Source: Halobaculum saliterrae
Lineage (GTDB): Archaea; Halobacteriota; Halobacteria; Halobacteriales; Haloferacaceae
Assembly: GCF_009831625.1 (NCBI RefSeq)
Contig: NZ_WUUS01000002.1
Span: 124,001 to 188,000 of the forward strand
Direction: 5' to 3'
DNA: 64,000 bases
A program made the translations under genes and the position numbers. The stretch's first letter is position 1. Each line of letters opens with the position of its first letter. Below, piece after piece: positions 44,373-52,627 of the stretch. A model generated the notes under the pieces. That model saw nothing but the letters and a program-made list of their open reading frames with translations, ran no database searches and was not told the origin of the DNA.

Positions 44373-44711
44373 ATGGAAACACAGATAGCGAGGACGGACA
44401 GCGTGGTTTCGCTTGGTGACGACGACATCGAAACGGTCGTCGAAGACAGTAGCGTCGCGCTCGTGGAGTTCTACACGGAGTGGTGTGGCACCTGCAAGCG
44501 GATGGAGCCGGTTCTCGAAGCCCTCGCGGAAGACACTGACGCGACGATCCTGACGATAGACATCGAATCGAATCTCGAAACGGCAATCGAATTCGGTGCC
44601 CAGAGTACACCCTCGTTCGTCCTGTTCGTCGACGGTAAACCAGTGAAGCGACTCCGTGGAGGCCAGAACGAACAGACGCTCCGGGACCTGATCGCCCAGT
44701 ACCACGACTAA
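44373..44711 (+). CDS. Thioredoxin-family protein (WCGTC)
   Basis: A 112-residue thioredoxin. Active site FYTEWCGTCKRMEPVL, cis-Pro in STPSFVLFVDGKPV and the end GGQNEQTLRDLI. The site is WCGTC and not WCGPC, which may alter redox potential. It reduces disulfides or persulfides. It has its own motif-bearing promoter and lies 15 bp before a class V aminotransferase gene, with which it may be cotranscribed. Confidence 0.9.
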   Translation: METQIARTDSVVSLGDDDIETVVEDSSVALVEFYTEWCGTCKRMEPVLEALAEDTDATILTIDIESNLETAIEFGAQSTPSFVLFVDGKPVKRLRGGQNEQTLRDLIAQYHD

Positions 44712-44726
44712 CTCACCGCCAACGAG

Positions 44727-45845
44727 ATGAACCCGAGAGAACTCCGCGCCGACACGCCCGCCCTGCATGAGGACGTCTACCTGAATTTCGGCGCTCACGG
44801 GCCGAGTCCACAGTACGTTGTCGAGGCTGCTGACGAGTTCGTACGGTCACACGAGTACGAGACGAGCACGCGAAACGATCCCTACGAGGTTGCATTCGAC
44901 ACCTATGACCGCGTGCGAGAGCGCGTCGCCACCTTCGTCGGTGCGGACGACGACGAGATCGCGCTCACGGAGAGCACGACCGCGGGCATCAACGCCGTCG
45001 CGACCTCTATTGACTGGGAGCCCGGCGACACCGTCGTCCGAACCGATCTTGAACACCCAGCTGGGACGCTCCCGTGGCAACGCTTGGAACAGAAAGGCAT
45101 CGATGTTCGCGTCGTCGAGACGGAGAACGGTCGCGTCGATCTCGACGCCTTCACCGAGGCCGTCGAGGACGCGCGCCTGGCCTGTTTCAGCGCGGTGACG
45201 TGGACGCACGGCACTCAGTTGCCCGTCAGCGATCTCGTCGATATCGCCCACGAGGCTGGCGCGTTCGCGCTCGTTGACGCTGTGCAAGTGCCGGGACAGC
45301 TTCCGATGGATGTCGGCGATTGGGGTGCGGACGCCGTCGCGGCGGCCGGTCACAAGTGGCTGCTGGGGCTGTGGGGCGGCGGCTTCCTCTACGTCGACCG
45401 GACAGTTGCTGACTCCCTCCTACCCACCACAGTTGGGTACCGAAGCGTCGAGACGCCGACTGCAGATCCCTACGAGTTCGCAGCTGGCGCCCGCCGATTC
45501 GAGGTCGGCTCGGCGAACCCGGCTCCACACGTCGCCCTAGCGGAAGCCATCGAGGCGATAGATGAAGTTGGAGTTGACCGTATCGCTGGTCGGATTCAGG
45601 AATTGGCCAGCGAGCTGGCCGATGGAATTCCAGACAACCGGGTTCTCAGTCCAGCGGACCCCGACTCGGGACTCGTGACTATCGACGTGGATGACCCTGA
45701 AGGGACGGTTGACCGACTCGCGTCGGAGGGAATCGTCGTTCGGGCCTTGCCGACGCCGGATGCCGTCCGCGCGTCGGTCCACGCGGTCAACACTCGCGCT
45801 GAGATCGAGCGGCTGCTGGATGTCCTCGCATCGGAGTGGAACTGA
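44727..45845 (+). CDS. Class V aminotransferase (PLP)
   Basis: A 372-residue fold-type I PLP enzyme. PLP Lys in AAGHKWLLGLWGGGFL, PLP Asp/His region in FALVDAVQVPGQ and phosphate-binding TESTTAGINAVA. It resembles cysteine desulfurase/isopenicillin epimerase-type members, but the loop that holds the catalytic Cys of desulfurases reads RALPTPDAVRASVHAVNT and has no Cys. A cysteine desulfurase role is therefore doubtful; a selenocysteine-lyase-like or other beta-elimination role remains possible. It follows thioredoxin by 15 bp. Confidence 0.85.
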   Translation: MNPRELRADTPALHEDVYLNFGAHGPSPQYVVEAADEFVRSHEYETSTRNDPYEVAFDTYDRVRERVATFVGADDDEIALTESTTAGINAVATSIDWEPGDTVVRTDLEHPAGTLPWQRLEQKGIDVRVVETENGRVDLDAFTEAVEDARLACFSAVTWTHGTQLPVSDLVDIAHEAGAFALVDAVQVPGQLPMDVGDWGADAVAAAGHKWLLGLWGGGFLYVDRTVADSLLPTTVGYRSVETPTADPYEFAAGARRFEVGSANPAPHVALAEAIEAIDEVGVDRIAGRIQELASELADGIPDNRVLSPADPDSGLVTIDVDDPEGTVDRLASEGIVVRALPTPDAVRASVHAVNTRAEIERLLDVLASEWN

Positions 45846-45970
45846 CGCAATTATTGTTTTCCGCTGACTCCCACTACGACAGTCTCTCCGGGCCTACTCG
45901 TTGAGATCAAACGCCGCTGCTGGAGTGACAGTCGGTGGGATACCGCTATCGAAGAGAAGTTCTGTCTGCT

Positions 45971-46192
45971 TCAATCGACCTGTACGCGACCGCTGTCGTC
46001 GACGAGGATGTCGTGACCACGATACTCGAATCGGATCTTGAGGTCAGACGCTGTCGAATCCTCGACTAACGTTTCTACTGCATCCGGATCGACAACCTCG
46101 GCTAGCGGTGGCTCAAGCGTGACTGGCTCGACGTCCTCCGCCTTCGCGACGGCCTCGACAATCTGGGGAATCGGATTCTCGAGTTTGTTCAT
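45971..46192 (-). CDS. Stand-alone HalOD1 output-domain protein
   Basis: 73 residues, consisting only of a haloarchaeal output domain (HalOD1): NPIPQIVEAVAKAEDVEPVT, LAEVVDPDAVETLV and RFEYRGHDILVDDSGRV. The domain is known as the C-terminus of haloarchaeal signalling proteins, with no set function. It is the third gene of the tusA-dsrE operon, 6 bp after dsrE, so it may act as a regulator or a partner in sulfur relay. Confidence 0.85.
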   Translation of the reverse strand: MNKLENPIPQIVEAVAKAEDVEPVTLEPPLAEVVDPDAVETLVEDSTASDLKIRFEYRGHDILVDDSGRVQVD

Positions 46193-46198
46193 CGGAGA

Positions 46199-46771
46199 TT
46201 AGACGAGGAGCTGGATGTCGGAGTCGGCCATGTCTTGGAGGGCGGTGGCGGCGCCGACACCCGTGGTGACGCCATCGTAGAAGTCATCCTCATCGTAGTC
46301 CATCAGGTCGATGGTCATCTGACAGGCCTGGAACTCCACACCCATGTCGAGGCTCGTCTCGATGAGCTCCTCGATGGTGGCGGTGTCGTTGTCCGCGATC
46401 TTATTCTCCATCATCTTCGTCGTCACCCGGTCCATGCCGGGGAGCGCGGCAACGGCGTTCGGAACGGGCATGTTGGGGTTGCCGACCGAACTCAGCTTGA
46501 GGTTCTTCGAGCGTTCCTCGTGGAGAATGTCGAGTCCCCAGAACGTGTGGAAGACTGTCACGTCGTAGCCGAAGGCGGCGGCGGTGCTGGCGAGGATGAG
46601 CGGCGGGTACGCCATGTCCAGCGTGCCCTTCGTCGCGATGATGCTCATCTTCTTGCTCTCGTCGTCGGTCGTGGCTTCGGCGAGCGCCTCCTCGAGTTCG
46701 TCGACGCGTGCGGCCAGCTCCACACGTGAGGGCGGGTCGTCGGTCGGCGCGTCGGGTGTGTCCGTGCTCAT
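46199..46771 (-). CDS. DsrE/DsrF-like sulfurtransferase
   Basis: A 190-residue protein with a DsrE-like core: MSIIATKGTLDMAYPPLILA, VTVFHTFWGLDILHE and MGVEFQACQMTIDLM with the Cys at the expected sulfur-accepting place. A charged N-terminal helix (RVELAARVDELEEALAEATT) precedes the domain. Such proteins pass sulfane sulfur together with TusA, as in the Hdr-like and Dsr systems. Its start is 2 bp after the tusA stop. Confidence 0.88.
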   Translation of the reverse strand: MSTDTPDAPTDDPPSRVELAARVDELEEALAEATTDDESKKMSIIATKGTLDMAYPPLILASTAAAFGYDVTVFHTFWGLDILHEERSKNLKLSSVGNPNMPVPNAVAALPGMDRVTTKMMENKIADNDTATIEELIETSLDMGVEFQACQMTIDLMDYDEDDFYDGVTTGVGAATALQDMADSDIQLLV

Positions 46772-46773
46772 TC

Positions 46774-47019
46774 TTACTCCGTCTTGCGGACGTAGTGTTT
46801 GTACACGTCGTCGCCTTCCTCCTGGTCGACGAGCTCGACGCCTTCAGTGCCGGCCGCCCAGCCGTCGATGTCGCTCATGCTGCCGGAATCCGTCGCCAGT
46901 ACTTCGAGGATATCACCGGCGGCGAGGTCGTCGATTGCGCCTTTCGTCTTCACCACAGGCATGGGACACGATGCACCCTTCACGTCAAGCGTCTCCGCGA
47001 TGTCATATTCTGCACTCAT
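46774..47019 (-). CDS. tusA: TusA-family sulfurtransferase
   Basis: An 81-residue TusA protein with the active-site block LDVKGASCPMPVVKTKGAID (CPMP). First gene of the tusA-dsrE-HalOD1 operon. It is diverged from the copy at 42242 and has a different C-terminus (GDDVYKHYVRKTE). Its promoter carries a variant of the shared motif on the minus strand. Role: carrier for a persulfide from rhodanese, DsrE or SQR. Confidence 0.9.
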   Translation of the reverse strand: MSAEYDIAETLDVKGASCPMPVVKTKGAIDDLAAGDILEVLATDSGSMSDIDGWAAGTEGVELVDQEEGDDVYKHYVRKTE

Positions 47020-47044
47020 TGGTTATCTGCTCCGTTAGTCTGTA

Positions 47045-47063
47045 TTGGAGCTACCGCACAATA
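47045..47063 (-). promoter_or_regulatory. Variant sulfur-island motif before tusA-dsrE operon
   Basis: On the minus strand: TATTGTGCGGTAGCTCCAA. It agrees with TATTGTACAGTAAACCCAA at 14 of 19 positions. It lies 26-44 bp upstream of the tusA ATG at 47019. Confidence 0.45.
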
Positions 47064-47198
47064 TCCCCTGCCCAACTAAAAGATTGTCGGTTCTTGTGCT
47101 TACTACAAACTACTAAACGGGGGTTGACTCCCGCTAATAGTCCTGATAACGTTCAATCGGGGGTATTGAGCATATCTGACGCATATTCTCCCACGCGG

Positions 47199-47219
47199 TA
47201 TTGTAGAGTTGAGGAAATA
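47199..47219 (+). promoter_or_regulatory. Variant sulfur-island motif before rhodanese-MBL gene
   Basis: TATTGTAGAGTTGAGG, followed by AAATAC, lies 49-69 bp before ATG 47268. The left half matches the consensus; the right half does not have the CCC block. A related GGGGTATTGAG lies at 47159. Confidence 0.4.
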
Positions 47220-47267
47220 CTATGAAAATGCTTTTGTACATCCGGCCGGTAGAAGTGATTGCACAAC

Positions 47268-48461
47268 ATGAACGCTGATGACTTCCCGACTCCCGATGTC
47301 GAAGTCGCGTCGGTCGAGCCGGAAACGCTGAAGGACCGCATCGACGCCGGCGAGGACATTACCCTCCTCGACGCGCGCATGCAATCCGATTACGAGGAGT
47401 GGCACATCGACGGCGACAACGTCACGTCGATCAACATCCCGTACTTCGAGTTCCTTGAGGACGACATCGATGAGGACGTCCTCGATCAGATTCCCGACGA
47501 CCGCGAGGTGACCGTCCTGTGTGCGAAAGGCGGCGCCAGCGAGTACGTCGCGGGCACGCTCGCGGAGCGCGGCTACGACGTGAACCACCTCGAGGACGGC
47601 ATGAACGGCTGGGCGAGCATCTACGAGACCGTCGAAATCACCGACTACGACGGCGCGGGTACGCTCCTCCAGTACCAGCGGCCGTCCTCGGGCTGCCTCG
47701 GCTACCTCCTCTACGACGACGGCGAAGCCGCGATCATCGACCCCCTCCGCGCGTTCACCGAACGCTACCTCACGGACGCCGACGATCTCGGCGTCGACCT
47801 GCAGTACGCGCTGGATACGCACGTCCACGCCGACCACATCTCGGGCGTTCGCGACCTCGACGCTGCGGGCGTCGAGGGCGTCATCCCCGAAGCGGCCGTC
47901 GACCGCGGCGTCACGTATGCGGACGAGCTGACCACGGCCGGGGACGGCGACACCTTCCAGGTCGGCGACGCCACCATCGAGGCCGTCTACACACCTGGCC
48001 ACACGACCGGAATGACCTCGTACTTGGTCGACGGCAGCCTGCTCGCGACCGGTGACGGGCTGTTCATCGAGAGTGTGGCCCGCCCCGACCTCGAGGAAGG
48101 TGACGATGGGGCACCGGACGCGGCCCGCATGCTCTACGAATCCCTGCAGGAGCGCGTGCTAACGCTGCCCGACGATACACTCGTGGGGGGTGCGCACTTC
48201 AGCGATGCCGCCGAGCCCGCCGCGGACGGTACCTACACCGCCCCGATTGGCGAGCTCGTCGAGGAGATGGACGCGCTCACGATGGACGAGGACGACTTCG
48301 TCGACCTGATCCTCTCGGACATGCCGCCGCGGCCGGCTAACTACGAGGACATCATCGCGACGAACCTCGGCCAGAACGTCGTCGACGACGACGAAGCATT
48401 CACGCTGGAGCTTGGGCCGAACAACTGTGCCGCCAGCCAGGACTCGCTTGCGGGTGACTAA
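47268..48461 (+). CDS. Rhodanese-metallo-beta-lactamase fusion (persulfide dioxygenase-like)
   Basis: 397 residues from MNADDFPTPDVEV. Rhodanese domain (about 10-115): LLDARMQSDYEEWHIDG and active Cys in VTVLCAKGGASEYVA. Metallo-beta-lactamase domain (about 125-330): LDTHVHADHISGVRDL, YTPGHTTGMTSYLV and LATGDGLFIESVARPD. The combination is that of ETHE1/Blh-type persulfide dioxygenases fused to rhodanese, which oxidise sulfane sulfur to sulfite. The last block LELGPNNCAAS is shared with the paralogue at 51509. Two YeeE-type genes follow at once. Confidence 0.88.
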   Translation: MNADDFPTPDVEVASVEPETLKDRIDAGEDITLLDARMQSDYEEWHIDGDNVTSINIPYFEFLEDDIDEDVLDQIPDDREVTVLCAKGGASEYVAGTLAERGYDVNHLEDGMNGWASIYETVEITDYDGAGTLLQYQRPSSGCLGYLLYDDGEAAIIDPLRAFTERYLTDADDLGVDLQYALDTHVHADHISGVRDLDAAGVEGVIPEAAVDRGVTYADELTTAGDGDTFQVGDATIEAVYTPGHTTGMTSYLVDGSLLATGDGLFIESVARPDLEEGDDGAPDAARMLYESLQERVLTLPDDTLVGGAHFSDAAEPAADGTYTAPIGELVEEMDALTMDEDDFVDLILSDMPPRPANYEDIIATNLGQNVVDDDEAFTLELGPNNCAASQDSLAGD

Positions 48462-48469
48462 CGACGCCG

Positions 48470-49027
48470 ATGGTCACTGACCCAGTACTGCTCCAAGCGG
48501 CTGCCGAGCTGTTCCCGAACGGGATCAGCCGGTACGCCGTTGGCGGACTGCTCGTCGGCCTCGGAACCGTCCTGATCTATATCGGGACTGGTATCTCTGC
48601 CGGAGCGAGCACGTTCCTGGAGTCGACGCTGTCGTACGTCTCCAATCGGTCGCGGTTCCAGCAGTACGTCGGCTCTCGGGACTGGCGGCTCGTGTTCACG
48701 GCCGGCATCATCCTCGGCGCACTGGCCTTCGCCGCGACGTTCCAGTCTGGAGTGGTCACGAGCTCGCTGTACAAACCCGGGACCACCGGGCAGCTGTACG
48801 AGGTCGCCGGTGTGACGCTTTGGATGACCGATGTCCAGCCGTGGCGGCTGTTCGTCGGCGGCATCCTCGTTGGCATCGGGACCCGGATCGGCAAGGGCTG
48901 CACGTCCGGACACGGCGTCTGTGGCGTCGGCTCGGCGTCGAAGACCTCCCTGGTCGGCGTGCTGACGTTCCTGACCGTCGCCATCGGGACCGCGCAGGTT
49001 GTCGCCGCGCTGGGGGTGAGTCCATGA
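48470..49027 (+). CDS. YeeE/YedE sulfur-transport family protein, first half
   Basis: A 185-residue membrane protein with four to five helices. The family signature is VGIGTRIGKGCTSGHGVCGVG, with the conserved Cys residues that relay thiosulfate through the pore in YeeE (TsuA). It lies 8 bp after the rhodanese-MBL gene, and its stop overlaps the start of the next YeeE-like gene. Together the two half-size proteins would make one full transporter. Confidence 0.88.
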   Translation: MVTDPVLLQAAAELFPNGISRYAVGGLLVGLGTVLIYIGTGISAGASTFLESTLSYVSNRSRFQQYVGSRDWRLVFTAGIILGALAFAATFQSGVVTSSLYKPGTTGQLYEVAGVTLWMTDVQPWRLFVGGILVGIGTRIGKGCTSGHGVCGVGSASKTSLVGVLTFLTVAIGTAQVVAALGVSP

Positions 49028-49482
49028 GCGACCGCCACCCGCTGTTCAAGCCGCTGATCTTCGTCGGCGGCATCGTGTTCGGGTTCGGGCTCGGGTTCAG
49101 TCACATGGCGCGGCCGGAGGTCGTTCTGAACTTCCTCCAGTTCGACGACCTCGGCCTCCCGTTCGTCATGTTCGGGGCCGCTATCGTCTCCGGGGTCGCG
49201 TTCGCGCTGCTGCCACGGATCCGAGATGCCGCCCCCCTCACGGGCGACCCATACGAGCGCCGGCTGAAGCCGTTCGATCGGAACGTCCTGGTCGGCGGCG
49301 CCGTCTTTGGCGTCGGCTGGGGACTGTCCGGCATCTGCCCGGGCGCCGCGTACGCGAGCCTCGGCGTCGGCAACATTACGATTCTCTGGGCGCTCGCCGG
49401 GATGTTCCTCGGCGCGTACGCTCAGGGCTACTGGCGGAGCCGTACCCGGTCGGGTGACACCGGCGTAACGGGCGCAGACTAA
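49024..49482 (+). CDS. YeeE/YedE family (DUF6691-like) protein, second half
   Basis: A 152-residue membrane protein with four helices. It has a conserved GGAVFGVGWGLSGICPGAAYAS with one Cys and FGLGFSHMARPEVVLNFLQF at the N-terminus. It overlaps the previous gene by 4 bp (ATGA). The two-gene split of a YeeE-like transporter is common in archaea and bacteria with sulfur clusters. Likely substrate: thiosulfate or another sulfur species. Confidence 0.87.
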   Translation: MSDRHPLFKPLIFVGGIVFGFGLGFSHMARPEVVLNFLQFDDLGLPFVMFGAAIVSGVAFALLPRIRDAAPLTGDPYERRLKPFDRNVLVGGAVFGVGWGLSGICPGAAYASLGVGNITILWALAGMFLGAYAQGYWRSRTRSGDTGVTGAD

Positions 49483-49491
49483 CTCACCTCT

Positions 49492-50667
49492 ATGGACCCC
49501 GCTCTCATCGCCCTCTTCGTCGGTGCAGCGCTCGCCAGCCTGTTCATGGCGTGGGTCATCGGCGCCGGGTCGAGCGGCGCGACGCCGTACGCCCCTGCTG
49601 TCGGCGCGAACGCCATCGGAACGATGCGGGCTGCGTTCCTCGTCGGCATCTTCGGCTTTGCTGGTGCCGTCACGCAGGGGGGGAACGTCTCGGAAGCCGT
49701 CGGGAACGGCCTCGTCGGCGGTATCAGCCTGCCGATCGCCGGCGTCATCCTCGTGCTCATATTGGGCGCGGGGCTGATGGCCGTTGGTATCACGACCGGC
49801 TATCCGATTGCGACGGCGTTCACCGTGACTGGCGCCGTCATCGGTGTCGGCCTCGCTCTCGGTGGCACGCCGGTCTGGCCGAAGTACCGCCAGATCGCCG
49901 CGGTCTGGGTACTGACGCCGTTTGCCGGCGGCGGCATCGCGTTCGGCATCGCGAGCCTCCTCCCGCGTCCCGATGTCCCCGAGCGGTACAGCATTCCTGT
50001 CCTCGCCGGCCTTGTTGGAGCCGTCCTCATGAACGTCCAGTTCAGCTTCCTGGGTGAGGGGGGAACGTCAGGAACACTCCGCGGTTTCGGACAGCAGGTG
50101 CTCGCATTTGACGGGCCCGCCTCGGCAGTCAGTATTACCGGCTTCGCAGCGCTAGCCGTCGCGGCTGTCGTCTGGTGGGACGTCAGTCACGACGAACGCG
50201 GCGGTCTGCGTCGGGTGCTGCTGGCGCTCGGGTCACTCGTGGCGTTCTCCGCGGGCGGGAGCCAGGTCGGGCTCGCCGTCGGGCCGTTGCTGCCGCTGCT
50301 CGACGAGGTCGGGATGGTTTCGACGTTCGCCGTGCTCGTCGGTGGCGGCCTCGGAATGCTCGTTGGCTCTTGGACGGGAGCGCCGCGAATGATTAAGTCG
50401 CTTGCCCAAGACTACTCGTCGCTCGGCCCGCGGCGTTCCATCTCGGCGCTCGTGCCGTCGTTCCTGATCGCACAGCTGGCAGTGCTGCTAGGCGTCCCGG
50501 TCTCGTTCAACGAGATCGTCGTCAGCGCTATCATCGGAAGCGGTGCCGCCGTTGGTGGTCGGGAAGCTGTGGATGCCAGAAAAATTCTCCTGACAGTTGG
50601 GGCGTGGGCAGGATCGTTCTTCCTCTCGTTCGCGCTCGCGTACGCTACTGGATCACTCCTGTTGTAG
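49492..50667 (+). CDS. PiT-family anion permease (sulfate/phosphate type)
   Basis: A 391-residue permease with about ten helices. Two inverted family signatures: GANAIGTMRAAFLVGIFGFA near the N-terminus and VPVSFNEIVVSAIIGSGAAV near the C-terminus. PiT proteins carry phosphate, but the CysP branch carries sulfate and thiosulfate. The position, 9 bp after two YeeE-like genes and inside a sulfur operon, favours a sulfur anion. This is inference from context. Confidence 0.82.
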   Translation: MDPALIALFVGAALASLFMAWVIGAGSSGATPYAPAVGANAIGTMRAAFLVGIFGFAGAVTQGGNVSEAVGNGLVGGISLPIAGVILVLILGAGLMAVGITTGYPIATAFTVTGAVIGVGLALGGTPVWPKYRQIAAVWVLTPFAGGGIAFGIASLLPRPDVPERYSIPVLAGLVGAVLMNVQFSFLGEGGTSGTLRGFGQQVLAFDGPASAVSITGFAALAVAAVVWWDVSHDERGGLRRVLLALGSLVAFSAGGSQVGLAVGPLLPLLDEVGMVSTFAVLVGGGLGMLVGSWTGAPRMIKSLAQDYSSLGPRRSISALVPSFLIAQLAVLLGVPVSFNEIVVSAIIGSGAAVGGREAVDARKILLTVGAWAGSFFLSFALAYATGSLLL

Positions 50668-50684
50668 CTGCGCCGGTTTGTGAA

Positions 50685-51419
50685 CTAATCCGCAGTCTCT
50701 TTCGTCTGTCGTGGACTCGCGACTCCAAGTGGATCGGTCGTCGATGTCGCGGTGACCAGCCGCAGATACTGGCCAGCGTTTCTGAGTAGTTTGTTCTCTG
50801 CCTTCCGGAGGTGTTCTTCGTACGTCGAGCGGGCGACGGCCGTCTGCTCGGCGAGGTCACGAAGGGAGGTCTTTCGGGGCTGTTCGTAGTACCCGCTTTC
50901 GAGGGCCAGCTGGAGTGCTGCCAGCTGCCGGTCAGTGATGTTCTCGAATAGTTGACCTGCCGGTGCCAGCATGCTGTGGGGGATCTGTGTGTCCGAGATC
51001 GATGTTTTCGAGAGCAGTTCAATATCCCTGTCGGAGCGTAGGTCCCCGAGCAGTTCTCGAATATCTGCACCGTCGAACGCAACCACCGTGTAGTGCTCCC
51101 ATCCTTGGCGGTAGATCGTCGGTGATTGATACAGACAGTTGTGCTCCTCAAAACGGTCGATGATGGACTCTTCGAGCGAACAGAGACAGGACTGGGTGAC
51201 GACGTGGTACCCATCATCGTCCGCCGATTCGTGCAGGACGGTCCCGATCTCGTCAATATCGTCGAGTAATTCGTCGGTGGGAGTTGTCTCCGTCGTGATT
51301 TCGAGCACTTGGCAATCGCTCAACGGCCATTCACGTATCGTCAAGTCCGGGTATCGCTCCGATATCTTCCGGTACGGGCACTCGTGTTTGACCCGAATCG
51401 ACGCCTCGTACAGTCCCAT
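50685..51419 (-). CDS. HTH_10 regulator with Cys-rich N-terminus
   Basis: 244 residues from MGLYEASIRVKHECPYRKIS. A sensory domain (about 1-150) with several Cys: HECPYRKI, LSDCQVLEI, VTQSCLCSLEES and EHNCLYQS. C-terminal HTH_10: ITDRQLAALQLALESGYYEQ, LRDLAEQTAVARSTYEEHLR. I use ATG 51419, because it lies about 26 bp after a TATA-like CTAATTAC (51441-51450) and clears the 18-bp palindrome at 51452-51469. The Cys could bind a metal or a thiol signal. It is divergent from a rhodanese-MBL gene and probably controls it. Confidence 0.83.
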   Translation of the reverse strand: MGLYEASIRVKHECPYRKISERYPDLTIREWPLSDCQVLEITTETTPTDELLDDIDEIGTVLHESADDDGYHVVTQSCLCSLEESIIDRFEEHNCLYQSPTIYRQGWEHYTVVAFDGADIRELLGDLRSDRDIELLSKTSISDTQIPHSMLAPAGQLFENITDRQLAALQLALESGYYEQPRKTSLRDLAEQTAVARSTYEEHLRKAENKLLRNAGQYLRLVTATSTTDPLGVASPRQTKETAD

Positions 51420-51451
51420 ACGCATGGTTTCGAACTCGATGTAATTAGCGG

Positions 51452-51469
51452 TGCCGGTCATGACCGGCA
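51452..51469. promoter_or_regulatory. 18-bp perfect palindrome in divergent promoter
   Basis: TGCCGGTCATGACCGGCA is fully self-complementary. It lies just upstream of the TATA-like boxes of both divergent genes (CTAATTAC to the left, GGTATATCC to the right), which is the place for an operator shared by the HTH_10 gene and the rhodanese-MBL gene. Confidence 0.6.
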
Positions 51470-51508
51470 GTACTCATATGCAGGTATATCCGCTATTCGT
51501 GAATACCG

Positions 51509-52624
51509 ATGCAGGAGATCTCGGCAGAGAAACTGGGCGAACAGTTACAGGACGAAGACGAGGAGGCACCACTCGTCCTCGACATCCGCCATCAGGGGGA
51601 TTTCGAAGAGTGGCACATCCCGGGCAGCCGCAACATCGACGTCTACGACGAATTGTCTGACGACCCGGAACAGGCCGTAGAACCGCTCTCCGATCTGCCC
51701 GCTGACAGACAACTCGTGACCGTCTGTGCCGCAGGCGTCGTCTCACAGACTGCGACAGAAGTCCTCCGAGAGCTTGGCTACGACGCGGTGACACTGACGG
51801 ACGGGATGAACGGCTGGAGTCGTGTCCACCGGCACGCAGAAGTGCCAGCTGACATCGACGGTACACTCGTCCAAGTCGCGCGCCCAGGGAAGGGCTGTCT
51901 CTCGCACGTCCTCGTCTCCGACGGTGAAGCAGTCGTCTTCGATCCGTCACACTACCTCGACGAGTACGAGGCGATTCTCGACGAGTACGACAGCGAACTC
52001 GTCGGCGTCTTCGACACACACGCCCACGCGGATCACATCTCGGGCGGCGCGGAGCTCGCCGACCGACACGACGTCCCCTACTATCTCCACCCGAAGGACG
52101 CCCTCGCCATCGACGCAACGCCTATCGAGGACGGCGAGACCCTGACGGCCGGCCAACTCGACGTCGAAGCAATCCACACCCCTGGACACAGCGAGGGGAG
52201 CCTCTCGTTCGCCGTCGACGGATCGGCGCTGCTCACGGGGGACACGCTGTTCCACCAGAGCGTCGGCCGTGTGGAACTCGGCGTTGAGGCCGGGATTGAG
52301 GAATCAGACGTGGAAGGGAACGCCGCGACGCTCTACGAGAGCCTCCAGCGGTTGCTGGACCATTCTGACGACGTGTTGGTCCTGCCGGCGCACGATCCAG
52401 GCTCGCCGGAACCGCCGGTGACTGAAACCCTCGCGGAAGTAAAGAACCAGAACGACGACCTCGACCGCGATCGTGAGGCGTTCATCGAGGAGCTCGCGTC
52501 GGACATCCCGGATCATCCGCCGAACTTCGAGCGCGTCAAAATGACGAACGTCGGGCAAGAATCAGTCCCGGCAGACGAACTAGCAGAGCTGGAACTGGGC
52601 CCGAACAACTGTGCGGCCGAATAA
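51509..52624 (+). CDS. Rhodanese-metallo-beta-lactamase fusion, second copy
   Basis: 371 residues. Rhodanese domain with LVLDIRHQGDFEEWHIPG and active Cys in VTVCAAGVVSQTATE; metallo-beta-lactamase domain with VFDTHAHADHISGGAELAD, IHTPGHSEGSLSFAV and LLTGDTLFHQSVGRV. Shares the order and the terminal LELGPNNCAAE with 47268-48461, but the sequences differ widely. Predicted to oxidise persulfide to sulfite. A TATA-like GGTATATCC and a TATTC-GT-GAATA repeat lie before the start. MFS transporter gene follows after 3 bp. Confidence 0.88.
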   Translation: MQEISAEKLGEQLQDEDEEAPLVLDIRHQGDFEEWHIPGSRNIDVYDELSDDPEQAVEPLSDLPADRQLVTVCAAGVVSQTATEVLRELGYDAVTLTDGMNGWSRVHRHAEVPADIDGTLVQVARPGKGCLSHVLVSDGEAVVFDPSHYLDEYEAILDEYDSELVGVFDTHAHADHISGGAELADRHDVPYYLHPKDALAIDATPIEDGETLTAGQLDVEAIHTPGHSEGSLSFAVDGSALLTGDTLFHQSVGRVELGVEAGIEESDVEGNAATLYESLQRLLDHSDDVLVLPAHDPGSPEPPVTETLAEVKNQNDDLDRDREAFIEELASDIPDHPPNFERVKMTNVGQESVPADELAELELGPNNCAAE

Positions 52625-52627
52625 TCC

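Noticed and set aside
44727-45845. Cysteine desulfurase (SufS/Csd) call for the class V aminotransferase
   Set aside because: The loop that should hold the catalytic Cys has none; only the general fold is supported.
47220-48002. 260-codon minus-strand frame
   Set aside because: Antisense to the rhodanese-MBL gene, which has all catalytic motifs.
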